Of a stretch of 64,000 nt of DNA, positions 10,900 to 20,026 are shown one piece after another. A model generated the notes under the pieces. The model had not been told where the DNA came from. It was given only the letters and a program-made list of their open reading frames with translations, and searched no databases. The stretch is from Klebsiella pneumoniae (GTDB lineage Bacteria; Pseudomonadota; Gammaproteobacteria; Burkholderiales; UBA3065): NCBI GenBank assembly GCA_945897555.1, contig CAMDGF010000001.1, positions 180,866 to 244,865 on the forward strand, written 5' to 3'. Each line of letters starts with the position of its first letter. The first letter of the stretch is position 1. The translations under genes and the position numbers were made by a program.

Positions 10900-10965
10900 A
10901 CTCGGCGCGGAAGGCTTGGCCCCAGAACGGCCGGGGCACGAACGTCTAGCCCGAGAACGACCGGG

Positions 10966-11259
10966 TCAGTTCATGTCCGGCAGGCTGCGCGTCTGTGCGT
11001 CGAGTACCTCGGCGATGATCTGCTCGGCCACTGCGTCTTCCTTGCCGCCGGCCTGACGCTGCTCCATGTACCAGGTGATGATGAAGCCGCCGACGGCGTT
11101 CTCGAGGGTCATCTCGTCGAGGTCGAGGTTGTTGGCCTCGAGCACCTTGAGCAGCACCGCATCGTCGTAGCGGATGTGCTTGCGCTCCGGGTCGCGGCGC
11201 AGGTTCAGGTTCTCGAACTTGACGTCGTCGGGGATGACGATGAGGCGGGGGTCTGACAT
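10966..11259 (-). CDS. conserved-looking hypothetical protein, 97 aa
   Basis: I do not recognise this protein. It is 97 residues, acidic, without signal peptide or membrane segment. It starts MSDPRLIVIPDDVKFENLNLRRD and has mixed charged helices (DLDEMTLENAVGGFIITWYMEQRQ). Codon use looks like that of its neighbours, and the clean ATG start and divergent placement from thrC support a real gene. The 200-base interval to thrC would hold both promoters. There is no functional hint. Confidence 0.55.
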   Translation of the reverse strand: MSDPRLIVIPDDVKFENLNLRRDPERKHIRYDDAVLLKVLEANNLDLDEMTLENAVGGFIITWYMEQRQAGGKEDAVAEQIIAEVLDAQTRSLPDMN

Positions 11260-11460
11260 GGTGTGCAGGTCCTGTGTGCAATGTCCCGGGGCCCTCTTCC
11301 AACCCGGCTTCGGGTGGGGTCAGGCCGGTCGGATCGGATGCGGCGGGTTGGCCGGGCGGGCCTCGCGCTGCCCTCGACCGGCCGCCATTCTAGTCGCCTG
11401 CCCTACAATACGCGCCCGGTTTCCCTACGCGCCGCTCGCGGCCGGCTCTCAGGCACGTCC

Positions 11461-12900
11461 ATGCAATACGTCTCCACCCGCGGCCAGTCGCCCGCGCTCT
11501 CCTTTACCGACACCCTGCTCGGCGGCCTGATGACCGACGGCGGCTTGGCCATGCCGACCCGCTACCCGTGCTTCTCGGTGCAAGAGCTGGAGGCGATGCG
11601 CGGCCTCGACTACGCCGGTCTTGCATACGAAGTGCTGTCGCGCTTCATCACCGACATCCCGGGCGACGACCTGCGCAGCATCCTGCGCCGCACCTACACC
11701 CCGGCGGTGTACTGCAACTCGGTCACCGGCTCCGACACCGCGCAGATCACGCCGCTCTACACGCTGGAACCTGGCCTGCACCTGCTCGAACTTTCCAACG
11801 GGCCGACACTCGCCTTCAAGGACATGGCGATGCAGTTGCTCGGCAACCTGTTCGAGTACGCGCTGGCCAAGACCAGCGAGTCACTCAATATTCTCGGCGC
11901 CACCAGTGGCGACACCGGTTCCAGCGCCGAGTACGCTATGCGCGGCAAGCGTGGCGTGCGCGTGTTCATGTTGAGCCCGCACGGCAAGATGAGCCGTTTC
12001 CAGACCGCGCAGATGTTCAGCCTGCAGGATCCGAACATCATCAACATCGCGGTGAAGGGCGTGTTCGACGATTGCCAGGACATCGTCAAGGCGGTCAGCA
12101 ACGACCTCGCCTTCAAGGCGCGTCACCGCATCGGCACGGTCAATTCGATCAACTGGGCGCGGGTCTCGGCGCAGGTGGTGTATTACTTCAAGGGCTACTT
12201 CGCCGCGACCACGTCGAGCCATCAAAAAGTCTCGTTCTGCGTGCCTTCGGGCAACTTCGGCAACGTCTGCGCGGGCCACATCGCCCGGCAGATGGGCCTG
12301 CCCATCGACAAACTGGTGGTGGCCACCAACGAGAACGACGTGCTCGATGAGTTCTTCCGCACCGGCCTCTACCGCCCGCGCAAGACCGCCGAGACGCGAC
12401 AGACCTCGAGCCCGTCGATGGACATCTCCAAGGCAAGCAACTTCGAGCGCTTCATCTACGACCTCACCGGGCAGGACGGTGACCGCGTGCGCGGCCTGTG
12501 GCGCGAGGTGGACGCGGGAGGCTCGTTCAGCCTGGCCGGCACCGACCTGTTCCGCGAAGTGAGTGCCCGCTACGGCTTTCTGAGCGGGCGCAGCACGCAT
12601 GCCGACCGGCTCAAGACCATCCGCGCCTGCAAAGAGCGCCACCAGCGGCTGGTCGACACCCACACCGCCGACGGGCTCAAGGTGGCATGGGAGCTGCGCG
12701 ACCCGGCGGTGCCCATGATCGTTCTGGAGACGGCGCTGCCGACCAAGTTCGAGGAGACGATGGTGGAGGCACTGGGCGAACGTCCGCCGCGTCCAGCCGG
12801 GCTGGAGAACCTCGAGTCGCTGCCGCAGCGCTCGCAGGTGATGGACGTCGATGTCGATTCAGTGAAGGCATTGATCGCGGTGGCGGACACCGCATCCTGA
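11461..12900 (+). CDS. thrC: threonine synthase
   Basis: This 479-residue PLP enzyme converts O-phosphohomoserine to threonine. The start MQYVSTRGQSPALSF is the family N-terminus. The PLP lysine lies in NGPTLAFKDMAMQ and the phosphate-binding loop in GATSGDTGSSAEYA. The length matches the long (about 470-residue) class of threonine synthases. ATG 11461 is preferred over the track start at 11263, which reads through the promoter region. A TACAAT -10 box lies at 11404. The usual upstream partner hom (homoserine dehydrogenase) is not adjacent here. Confidence 0.95.
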   Translation: MQYVSTRGQSPALSFTDTLLGGLMTDGGLAMPTRYPCFSVQELEAMRGLDYAGLAYEVLSRFITDIPGDDLRSILRRTYTPAVYCNSVTGSDTAQITPLYTLEPGLHLLELSNGPTLAFKDMAMQLLGNLFEYALAKTSESLNILGATSGDTGSSAEYAMRGKRGVRVFMLSPHGKMSRFQTAQMFSLQDPNIINIAVKGVFDDCQDIVKAVSNDLAFKARHRIGTVNSINWARVSAQVVYYFKGYFAATTSSHQKVSFCVPSGNFGNVCAGHIARQMGLPIDKLVVATNENDVLDEFFRTGLYRPRKTAETRQTSSPSMDISKASNFERFIYDLTGQDGDRVRGLWREVDAGGSFSLAGTDLFREVSARYGFLSGRSTHADRLKTIRACKERHQRLVDTHTADGLKVAWELRDPAVPMIVLETALPTKFEETMVEALGERPPRPAGLENLESLPQRSQVMDVDVDSVKALIAVADTAS

Positions 12901-13142
12901 AGGGGGCGTCAGTCGACGCCTCGAAGCCGCCCACTGCGCGTTCGGGTGTTCTTCCTGTCAAGCCTCGGGAATATTGCCGGGCGGTGGTCGGGAAAAGAGC
13001 AGGCCCTTGATCAATCTAGACCGGTTGCAAGCCCATCATCGACTATGATTGCCGATGCAGTCCAAGCGTGGCGGCGCAATCGCCAAAGCCTTGTTTTTGT
13101 TACAAAAATTAGAATTTTTCCAAAACCAGCAGGGGGAGCACA

Positions 13143-14429
13143 ATGAACTCATTCTTTTCCAGGTTTTCCGCCGCTTCAGCCGCGGTCGTGATGTCTGCTG
13201 CAGGTCTGGCGTACGCCGGTTCGGCTTCGGCTGTCACAGTCAAGGCAGAGGATTTCCAGCAGGCCGAGTCGCCTTGGGACATGGCATTCCTCGCCAACGG
13301 CACCATGTTCTTTACCGAAAAGTGCAAAGGCCTGTCGGTCCGCTTGCCGTCGGGTAGCGTCAACCGTCTGGTTGGCGTCGGTGGTTCCAGCGGATACGCA
13401 ACGGTTCGGGACGACCTGTTCTGCGACGGACAGGCTGGCGTGCAAGGGGTCGCGGTCGATCCCGACTTCGCCTCGAATCGCTACATCTACCTGTATTCCA
13501 GCTCGCGCGGGCCTAATCGCAGCTACGAGGGCTACAACAATGTCGTGATGCGCATGAAGGTCGATGCCTCTTTGTCGGGCGTTTCCAACGTTGTCGAGAT
13601 CATCAATGACATCGGCTACAAGCCGAAGAAGACGGCCCACCCGTTCGGCGGCCCGGGCGCACACAACGGCGGCCGACTCCGCTTCAACCCGGCTGATGGC
13701 TTCCTCTATGTCACTGTGGGCGACAACCACAACGGCGAGGGCCCGATGCACCCGACCCAGTTGCGCGGCAAGGTCCTGCGCGTCGACCGTGATGGCAAGG
13801 CAGCACCCGGCAACAAGGCGCCCGCAGGCTTTGACAAGCGTGTTTTCACCTACGGCCATCGTAACCCGCAAGGCATCTCTTTCCGCCCTGGCACCAACGA
13901 GCCTTACGTCTCGGAGAACGGGCCGTGGCATTCCGACGAGGTCACCAAGCTGGTGAACGGCGGCAATGGCGGCTGGGATCCGCGCGACAAGCGCAATGGT
14001 CGCGGTGAGTGCCCGGACAACTACTGCGGCTATTCACCGAATCAGATGGGGCCCATGCCCGTGGCTGAGCGGGCAGCGTTCATGCCGATGACCGACCTCA
14101 AGACCTACCCCGATGCAATGAAGCCAGCCTGGAACAACAACGGCTTGTCGCAAGGCATGTGTGGCAGCGTCTGGCTGGTCGGCAAGCAGTGGAAGGAATG
14201 GGAGGGTCGGCTGGCGGTGGGTTACGCCGGCATCGGCATCCATGGCACGCCTACCGGTAACCGCATCGATATCCTCGACATCTCCAAGGACGGCATGTCG
14301 GCAACGCGCGAGGAGGTGCTGTGGCCGACCTTCGCGGGTCGCTTCCGCCATCTGTCGGCGGGTCCGGACGGCGCGCTGTACGTGGCCGACGAGGCCAGCG
14401 GCATGATCTACCGGGTCACGCCCGACTGA
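13143..14429 (+). CDS. secreted PQQ-dependent sugar dehydrogenase (soluble aldose dehydrogenase type)
   Basis: This 428-residue protein has an Ala-rich signal peptide (about residues 1-30, cut near GSASA). The mature part is a six-bladed beta-propeller of the glucose/sorbosone dehydrogenase family. Visible signatures are QGVAVDPDFASNRYIYLYS, GGPGAHNGGRLRFNP with a His-Asn pair at the PQQ pocket, GHRNPQGISF and a final LSAGPDGALYVAD. Several cysteines (e.g. GECPDNYCG) suggest disulfides in the periplasm. It probably oxidises aldoses and passes electrons to the respiratory or photosynthetic chain; the substrate is not evident. The ribosome site GGGGAG is strong and the gene ends in its own terminator, so it is a single-gene unit. 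The AT-rich leader (13080-13140) differs from the surroundings. Confidence 0.85.
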   Translation: MNSFFSRFSAASAAVVMSAAGLAYAGSASAVTVKAEDFQQAESPWDMAFLANGTMFFTEKCKGLSVRLPSGSVNRLVGVGGSSGYATVRDDLFCDGQAGVQGVAVDPDFASNRYIYLYSSSRGPNRSYEGYNNVVMRMKVDASLSGVSNVVEIINDIGYKPKKTAHPFGGPGAHNGGRLRFNPADGFLYVTVGDNHNGEGPMHPTQLRGKVLRVDRDGKAAPGNKAPAGFDKRVFTYGHRNPQGISFRPGTNEPYVSENGPWHSDEVTKLVNGGNGGWDPRDKRNGRGECPDNYCGYSPNQMGPMPVAERAAFMPMTDLKTYPDAMKPAWNNNGLSQGMCGSVWLVGKQWKEWEGRLAVGYAGIGIHGTPTGNRIDILDISKDGMSATREEVLWPTFAGRFRHLSAGPDGALYVADEASGMIYRVTPD

Positions 14430-14445
14430 GTCAGCGGTCGCTGAG

Positions 14446-14476
14446 AACGCGCTTCCAGTGGAAGCGCGTTTTTTTT
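14446..14476 (+). terminator. intrinsic terminator after the sugar dehydrogenase
   Basis: An 11-base-pair perfect stem (AACGCGCTTCC / GGAAGCGCGTT) with a three-base loop is followed by a run of eight T. It lies 17 bases after the stop codon. Confidence 0.92.
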
Positions 14477-14574
14477 GCGCAGCGTCCGGAATCGAGCGAG
14501 GATCGCACGAGTTCCTCGCGATGCTGGATATCGAGGGGCGGCACGGTCGGCCGCGGACAGCCGGCCAGCGTGCC

Positions 14575-15714
14575 TCACCCAGACGATGTCGGCAGCCACT
14601 CCGCCAACGCCGTCACCACATCGGCGCCGAGCGCCCTGCTGCGCGCGCCGTTCCAGCCGGTCTCAGCTTGCGGATCGTCGTCATGGTCCTTGAACGGCAT
14701 CTCCAGCGTCATCGAGACACAGCGGTAGGTGTGTGCGACCCACTTGGAGGCAAGCGAGAGCATCTCCTCGTCAAAGCGGTCGGCACGGTAGCCGTGCACT
14801 TGCTGGAAGCGCGGGCCGAGCCGCTCCAGCGTGTCGCAGAACTGCCTCTCACGGCAGATGTTGGTGTCGCCGTAGCCAGGCACCATGCTCGCGCCATCGA
14901 TGAACACGTGCGGGATGGTCTCGTCGCCGTGCACGTCAAGGAACAAGTCGACACCCGAGGCGCGCATGGCCTGCTGCACGCACAGCACCTCGGGGCTGCG
15001 CGCAGTCGAGGGCGCGCGCCACTCGCGGTTGAGGTTGGCGCCGCTGGCGTTGCAGCGCAGGTGGCCGCGCACGCTGCCGTCCGGGTTCATGTTGGGCACC
15101 ACATGGACGGTGGCGCGCTCACGCACCGTTCGGGCCGTTGCCGAATCACCCAGGAGGGCATCGAGCAGCCCTTCGGCCAGCCATTCAGCCATCGACTCGC
15201 CAGGGTGCTGGCGAGCGATGACCCACACTTGCAGAGGGCCATTGCCCACCCCCACGCGGTCGATGTCGCGGCCCTCGATGCTGGCCCCCAGCCGGTCGAC
15301 GCGCGCCAGCATGGAGAGGGCGCAGCGGCCGATCAGTTGCAGATGGCGCTCCCATGAGTAGGGCTCGAAGTAGGCCAGCCAAAGGGTGTCGGTGGCCGGC
15401 GTGAGGCGGATGGTGAGCCCGCTGCCATCGTAGTGGGTGTCGGCCACACGCCACCATTGCACATGGTCGGCGCTGGCGCAGGCACGGTAGTCGGGCCAGC
15501 CGCCGGGGTAGCTGCACTGTGCGGCGTTCTCGATGTGCAGCGTCAGTGGCACGCCTCTCACGCCGTGCAAGCGGAAGTGGAACCACTGCCGGTGCTCGCC
15601 ACCGCAGTCCTCGCGGATGCGCAGCCGGATGTCGTCGGCGCGCGACGCGTCCACCACCTCGATGTTGCCGCTGTCGAAGGCGGCACTGACGGCGATCGGC
15701 GAACTCGGACTCAA
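14575..15714 (-). CDS. M14-family zinc carboxypeptidase (cytosolic carboxypeptidase type)
   Basis: This 379-residue protein has two parts. An N-terminal beta-rich domain of about 120 residues (FDSGNIEVVDA ... LAYFEPYSWERHL) is typical of the cytosolic carboxypeptidase (CCP/AGBL-like) branch of M14. The metallopeptidase domain follows. Zinc ligands are visible as HPGE (H170, E173) and DVHGDE (H262), and the catalytic Glu is probably in SMTLEMPF. There is no signal peptide, so it acts in the cytoplasm, perhaps on acidic C-terminal residues or cell-wall peptides. The TTG start overlaps the TGA of the upstream mltB gene (TTGA), which implies translational coupling and a possible shared role in murein turnover; the role is inference. 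Confidence 0.75.
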   Translation of the reverse strand: MSPSSPIAVSAAFDSGNIEVVDASRADDIRLRIREDCGGEHRQWFHFRLHGVRGVPLTLHIENAAQCSYPGGWPDYRACASADHVQWWRVADTHYDGSGLTIRLTPATDTLWLAYFEPYSWERHLQLIGRCALSMLARVDRLGASIEGRDIDRVGVGNGPLQVWVIARQHPGESMAEWLAEGLLDALLGDSATARTVRERATVHVVPNMNPDGSVRGHLRCNASGANLNREWRAPSTARSPEVLCVQQAMRASGVDLFLDVHGDETIPHVFIDGASMVPGYGDTNICRERQFCDTLERLGPRFQQVHGYRADRFDEEMLSLASKWVAHTYRCVSMTLEMPFKDHDDDPQAETGWNGARSRALGADVVTALAEWLPTSSG

Positions 15715-16718
15715 GGCTGCCTTGCGAGCACCGGGCGCGCAGCGTTCTCAAGCGCCTCGGCCAGTTGCACCACCGACATGGCGTAGAAGCTGGAGCGGTT
15801 GTAGCGGGTGATGACGTAGAAGTTCTGCAAGCCGACCCAGTACTCGGCCACATCGCCATCGCCATACCGCAGTAGCACGCCGGCTTGGGTGTCGGCCGTC
15901 TCGCCGAGGGTGCGCACACCCTGACGACGCAAGTCACCCAGTGGCGTATCGGGCTTGATACCGCCACCCACCTCGGGCGCACCCTCTACGCTCGCCTTGA
16001 GCGCGGTTGGCTGGCCGGGTTGCCAGCCGTGGCGCACCAGAAAGTTGGCGACGCTGGCCACTACGTCGGCCGGATTGCGCCAGAGGTCGATGTGCGTGTC
16101 GCCGTCACCGTCCACCGCGAACTTGCGCCAGCTGCTCGGCATGAACTGCGGCATGCCCAAGGCGCCGGCGTAGCTGCTGCGGATGTCGGCCACCGGGATG
16201 CCCTGCTCATGCGCCAGCACCAACAGCGATTCCAGCTCGTTGCGGAAGAAGCTTGCGCGCGGCGGGTACTCGAAGGCGAGCGTGGCCAGCGTATCAAAAG
16301 CCTTGTGGCGGCCGATGTTGCCGCCGTAGGTGGTCTCGATGCCGATCAGCGCGACGATGATCGCCGGTGGCACACCGGTGGCACGCGACACGCTGTCGAT
16401 ACTGACGCGGTGGCTTTGCCAGAACTCGACGCCGAGACGGACGCGCTTGTCATTGACGAAGCTGCTGCGGTAGCGGCTCCAGTCGGGGGGGCGCGAGGAA
16501 GGCGCCGGGGTGATGAGGCGCAAGACGTCGGGGCGCACAGTGGCCTCGCCAAAGAGGTCGCACACGGCGCTACGGTCAAGGCCGTGACGCTCGACCATCT
16601 CGCGCGCAAAGTCGGCCACCTCAGGACGTTCGCAGCTCAGGCCGGCGGCTTGCAGGCGGCTGCCGCCCTGGAGCAGCAGTGGCAGTGCGACCACCGCCAC
16701 CCAGTGCCGGCGGCTCAC
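15711..16718 (-). CDS. mltB: lytic murein transglycosylase B
   Basis: The protein cleaves peptidoglycan to 1,6-anhydromuropeptides in the periplasm. The catalytic Glu is in ALIGIETTYGG, followed by the family stretches AFDTLATLAFEYPPRASFF and GALGMPQFMPSSWRKFAVDGDGD. The track ORF begins at 16832 with a TTG, but that codon lies inside the efp terminator hairpin. GTG 16718 instead gives a protein of 335 residues with an N-terminal export signal (VSRRHWVAVVALPLLLQGG). No clear lipobox is seen. It is followed by, and coupled to, an M14 carboxypeptidase gene. Confidence 0.88.
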   Translation of the reverse strand: MSRRHWVAVVALPLLLQGGSRLQAAGLSCERPEVADFAREMVERHGLDRSAVCDLFGEATVRPDVLRLITPAPSSRPPDWSRYRSSFVNDKRVRLGVEFWQSHRVSIDSVSRATGVPPAIIVALIGIETTYGGNIGRHKAFDTLATLAFEYPPRASFFRNELESLLVLAHEQGIPVADIRSSYAGALGMPQFMPSSWRKFAVDGDGDTHIDLWRNPADVVASVANFLVRHGWQPGQPTALKASVEGAPEVGGGIKPDTPLGDLRRQGVRTLGETADTQAGVLLRYGDGDVAEYWVGLQNFYVITRYNRSSFYAMSVVQLAEALENAARPVLARQP

Positions 16719-16830
16719 TGCCGAGCCCCGGGCCAGGCCCCTGGCCAAGCCGCTGCAAAGGTCGATCGCTGGGTCGCGTCCATAGCGCCGATTCTTCCAG
16801 AAAACGGCAGCGTGAGCCCTTGCCGGGCGC

Positions 16831-16855
16831 AAAAAAGCCCGCCAAAGGGCGGGCT
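16831..16855 (-). terminator. intrinsic terminator of earP-efp
   Basis: Read on the minus strand, an 8-base-pair stem (AGCCCGCC / GGCGGGCT) with a four-base loop is followed by a run of T (the A run at 16831-16836). It lies about 35 bases after the efp stop. Confidence 0.9.
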
Positions 16856-16890
16856 CTCGGGGCTGCTGCAGGCGGCAGCTGCCGCTGCGA

Positions 16891-17454
16891 TCAGGCCTTG
16901 ACGCGGTTGCGGTATTCGCCGGTGCGCGTGTCGATCTCGATCTTGTCGCCGATCTCGACGAAGGCCGGCACCTGGATCACGAAGCCGGTCGGCTTGATGC
17001 GGGCGGGCTTGAGCACCTTGCCCGAGGTGTCACCCTTGACGGCGGGCTCGGTGTATTCCACCTCACGCACCACGCTGGTGGGGAGCTCCACGGAGATGGC
17101 GCGGCCTTCGTAGAAGGTGACCTCGCAGGGCAGACCATCGTCGAGGTAGTTGAGCGCGTCGCCCATGTTGTCGGCTTCGACCTCGAACTGGTTGTATTCG
17201 GCGTCCATGAAAACGTACATCGGATCGGCGAAGTACGAGTAGGTGGCCTCCTTGCGCTCCAGCATGATGAGGTCGAACTTGTCGTCGGCCTTGAACACGG
17301 TCTCGGTGCCGGAGCCGGAGAGCAGGCTCTTGAGCTTGACCTTCATCACGGCCGAACTGCGGCCTGACTTGTTGTACTCGGCCTTCTGCACGACCATGGG
17401 CTGGCCATCCAGCATGATGACGTTGCCGCTGCGCAGTTCCTGTGCGGTTTTCAT
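16891..17454 (-). CDS. efp: translation elongation factor P, Arg32 type
   Basis: This 187-residue three-domain protein relieves ribosome stalling at polyproline. At the tip loop the sequence reads [14 protein letters not shown], which puts arginine at position 32 where enterobacterial EF-P has a modified lysine (position 34). Arg32-type EF-Ps are rhamnosylated by EarP, and earP is the overlapping upstream gene (ATGA overlap at 17451-17454). The C-terminal [17 protein letters not shown] is typical. The transcript ends at the hairpin at 16831. The mature protein therefore also depends on dTDP-rhamnose synthesis encoded elsewhere. Confidence 0.96.
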   Translation of the reverse strand: MKTAQELRSGNVIMLDGQPMVVQKAEYNKSGRSSAVMKVKLKSLLSGSGTETVFKADDKFDLIMLERKEATYSYFADPMYVFMDAEYNQFEVEADNMGDALNYLDDGLPCEVTFYEGRAISVELPTSVVREVEYTEPAVKGDTSGKVLKPARIKPTGFVIQVPAFVEIGDKIEIDTRTGEYRNRVKA

Positions 17455-18635
17455 AGTTGGGTTCCGGGGTGGGAGAGTAAAACCCGCGATTCTAGCGGTG
17501 AAGCATGACGCAGCGCGAATGTGGCGAGCGACTGTTCGACCCGCGGCAGCGTCAGCAGTCGCTCGCGCCAGTCGCTGGCCCAGAGTCGGGCGGCGTCGAG
17601 CTGTGCCACAGCGTCATGCCAGATCGTGGTCGGGGGCTGGCTGTTGCTGTCGAGGCCGCCGTTGAGCCAGCCGTGCAGCGAAGCCCATGCCGGTGGCATG
17701 GCGCACAGGTCGAGCCAGGCCGACAGTTTGTCCAGATGAGCCTCCTTGTCTTGCGGGTAGGCGGCCCACAGGAGGGGTCGCGCCGCCCACTGCGCGCGCA
17801 CGAAACTGTCTTCGCCGCGTACCAGATTGAAGTCGCAGGCAGCGAGCACGCCGTCATACAGCCCCTGGTCGACAAACGGGATGCGCAGCAGGGTCAGACG
17901 ATCGCCTTGCCAGACCGAGCCGGGCTGATCGCCCAGCGCGCGGCCACCGAGTCGGCCGGGCATGCCAGTGGGGATCAGCAGGCGCACTGCGCGCGGGCCG
18001 TGCTGCATCGCCTCGAGCAGCGCTGGCAAGGGAGATTCGCGGTAGCAGAACACCGAGCCGGTGACGGTGCGCGCGCCGTCACCGGCCGTGTGGGCAGTGT
18101 CAGCGATCAGCGCAGCGAGCGCGGCCGGCAGCGCTGGCGGCGGGGTCTGCGGCCCTGGCAGGCCTGCCGTATCGGCAGTGAAGCCGGGGAACAGGAACCA
18201 CCGGGTCAGTCCGCCACTCTGCGGCGAGGGCAGGCCGTGGCAGCCTGCGACCCACGCTTCGGCGCTCAGGTGCTCGAGGTTGATCCACACCGGTGTGGCA
18301 AGGCCGGCGTCGTGGTCTGCACGTAAGGCAGCGAGTAGCGCCGGTGGCAGATGGCCACCGAAGGTCTCAAGCACCACGTCGACGCGCCGTGGTGCCACTT
18401 CCCAGCCGCAGATCAGTACGCCGCTGCGGTCGCGCCAGCCGTTCACGGCATCACCGGGTGGGGGCGGCTGGATCAGATCGAGGACGACTTGCGGCTGGTC
18501 AGCGATGAGCCGGACCTCGCGGCCAGCGTCGCTCGCGAGGCTGCGTGCCAAGCGCAGGCTCACGCCGGCGTCACCGTAATGATCGACCACCCGGCAGATC
18601 AGGTCCCAACATGGGAGGCTTCGCGGGTCGGACAT
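17451..18635 (-). CDS. earP: EF-P arginine rhamnosyltransferase EarP
   Basis: This 394-residue GT-B fold enzyme transfers rhamnose from dTDP-rhamnose to Arg32 of EF-P. The N-terminal [18 protein letters not shown] stretch carries two Asp residues (D18, D22) that correspond to the catalytic pair described for EarP. The nucleotide-sugar site [12 protein letters not shown] is present in the C-terminal half. ATG 18635 was chosen because the family begins a few residues before [13 protein letters not shown]; the track ORF extends over 700 bases upstream through antisense sequence. It is coupled to efp. The pair is mostly found in beta- and gammaproteobacteria. Confidence 0.95.
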   Translation of the reverse strand: MSDPRSLPCWDLICRVVDHYGDAGVSLRLARSLASDAGREVRLIADQPQVVLDLIQPPPPGDAVNGWRDRSGVLICGWEVAPRRVDVVLETFGGHLPPALLAALRADHDAGLATPVWINLEHLSAEAWVAGCHGLPSPQSGGLTRWFLFPGFTADTAGLPGPQTPPPALPAALAALIADTAHTAGDGARTVTGSVFCYRESPLPALLEAMQHGPRAVRLLIPTGMPGRLGGRALGDQPGSVWQGDRLTLLRIPFVDQGLYDGVLAACDFNLVRGEDSFVRAQWAARPLLWAAYPQDKEAHLDKLSAWLDLCAMPPAWASLHGWLNGGLDSNSQPPTTIWHDAVAQLDAARLWASDWRERLLTLPRVEQSLATFALRHASPLESRVLLSHPGTQL

Positions 18636-18737
18636 GGGTTCCGGGAGGGGGCTGAAAGCGTCGCGTTGACGTTGCGTAAGTGCGCGCGCCCTTGGCCGAC
18701 TTAGAATGTCGGCTTGTGACGACCGCAGGATTCTTGC

Positions 18738-19910
18738 ATGAAACGTTCTCCCTTCAACCGGCGCCCGCGCGTGGCGCGTGAAGCCGATCAGTTGGTCTGG
18801 CTCGCAGAAGGGCTGGCGCGTTCGTCCAGCCGCGTCGAAGACGCATTCTGGGAGTCTCGGCTGCTGGCTGAGGTCGCTGCATTGATCGATGCTGAGGACG
18901 AGACTGCGCTCACGGCGGCGCTGGACCGGCTCTCGCAATCGGGTGAGCGTGGCTTCGAGGAACTGGCCGATGTGGTCGAGTCGCGTTGCGAATCCGCACA
19001 GTTGGGCGACGGCGAAGATGCTGGCTCGATGTTGCTGCTGGCCATCCCGGTGCTGGCTTGGTCGCGGCTGCGCATCCCCGCCGGCAACCTGCCCGATGCC
19101 CTCCTCACCGAGTTGCGAGGCCACCTGCAGGCGCACGTGCTCGACAAGGCCGCGCGCGTGGTGCTCGGCGATTTCCTGTTCAGTCCCGATCAGCTGCCGC
19201 AAGGCTATGTCGCCACCGCCACCTTGGCGCGGCGGTTCTTTGCTGCACTCGAAGCGCGACGGCCACTGCGCCTCGACCCCGCCGATCTGGCCGAGACGGG
19301 CCAGTTCCTCTCGGATGTGCGCTACGTGCTGGCGGCGGTCGCCGTCGAGCCGGGCGCGCCCCTGTTCCGCTGGCAGGCCGAGGACGTGCAACGCGAGGCC
19401 CAGTGGGCTGCGTGGGCGGCAGCAGCGCAGTCGACGCTGTCAGGGGCTTTCCCAGCCTGTGCGTTCGAGGTGCTCTCGCCGCAAGCCTTCTTTGCGGCCT
19501 GCCGCGAATCCGACCGCCAGTTGCGGCCGTATTCACTCAATGCGGGCATCGAGTTCCTGCGCGCGACCTTAGGCATCGAGCCGGGCGATCTGCGCGCCTT
19601 CATCGGCGGCTTCCATGGGCATCGCCTGGAGGAGTACCGCATCGGGCTCTGCCTGCCTGAAGGCGAGGTGGTGGTGCATGGCCTGGTCTGGCCGCTGCTC
19701 GATGCCGAGGACGAGAACAGCGAGCTCGCTGCCGAGATCGAGCAGCGCCTGCGCGACGCCGGACTGGTCGACATCCATGTCTTCGAGCAACGCTTCCCGC
19801 TGGAGTTCTGCGACGACTGCGGCGCGCCCCTCTACCCCAACGAGGACGGTGAGCCGGTGCATCCGGAGATGCCAGAGCAGCCGACCAGCCCATCGGCTCA
19901 TCTTCATTGA
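18738..19910 (+). CDS. DUF2863-family protein
   Basis: This is a 390-residue cytoplasmic protein of the DUF2863 family, which is largely confined to betaproteobacteria and has no assigned function. It starts MKRSPFNRRPRVAREADQLVWLAEGLA and ends with a Cys pair in EFCDDCGAPLYPNEDGE, which resembles a half zinc-ribbon. The body is helical and rich in Ala, Leu and acidic residues. A TAGAAT -10 box lies at 18702. It is divergent from earP. The stop overlaps an OxyR-like site that probably serves the next gene. The family assignment is from memory of its sequence pattern. Confidence 0.75.
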   Translation: MKRSPFNRRPRVAREADQLVWLAEGLARSSSRVEDAFWESRLLAEVAALIDAEDETALTAALDRLSQSGERGFEELADVVESRCESAQLGDGEDAGSMLLLAIPVLAWSRLRIPAGNLPDALLTELRGHLQAHVLDKAARVVLGDFLFSPDQLPQGYVATATLARRFFAALEARRPLRLDPADLAETGQFLSDVRYVLAAVAVEPGAPLFRWQAEDVQREAQWAAWAAAAQSTLSGAFPACAFEVLSPQAFFAACRESDRQLRPYSLNAGIEFLRATLGIEPGDLRAFIGGFHGHRLEEYRIGLCLPEGEVVVHGLVWPLLDAEDENSELAAEIEQRLRDAGLVDIHVFEQRFPLEFCDDCGAPLYPNEDGEPVHPEMPEQPTSPSAHLH

Positions 19911-19924
19911 TAGTAGTAAGCTAT
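19910..19924 (+). promoter_or_regulatory. OxyR-like operator upstream of the prx-grx gene
   Basis: The sequence ATAG-N7-CTAT occurs just after the DUF2863 stop. This is one dimeric half of the OxyR consensus (ATAG-N7-CTAT-N7-ATAG-N7-CTAT). The next expected half-site, about seven bases on, is only partly kept (ATAAGC). An oxyR gene lies 3.5 kb downstream and the next gene encodes a peroxidase, which supports the reading. Confidence 0.5.
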
Positions 19925-20026
19925 CAAAATAAGCGGAACAATCGTTTGGACTGATCGCCAATGACTCCCTAGGATGCCTCGGGTCGCATCGATCCCCGGT
20001 GCACAGCCCATCCAAAGGAGCCAGAC

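Noticed and set aside
10900-10965. Near-repeat CCAGAACGGCCGGGG / CCGAGAACGACCGGG between mrp and the 97-aa gene
   Set aside because: It is too short and imperfect, with no T-run, to call a terminator or functional repeat.
16719-16832. Upstream 38-codon extension of mltB
   Set aside because: The TTG start lies inside the efp terminator hairpin and the extension lacks an export signal. GTG 16718 gives a proper signal-like N-terminus.
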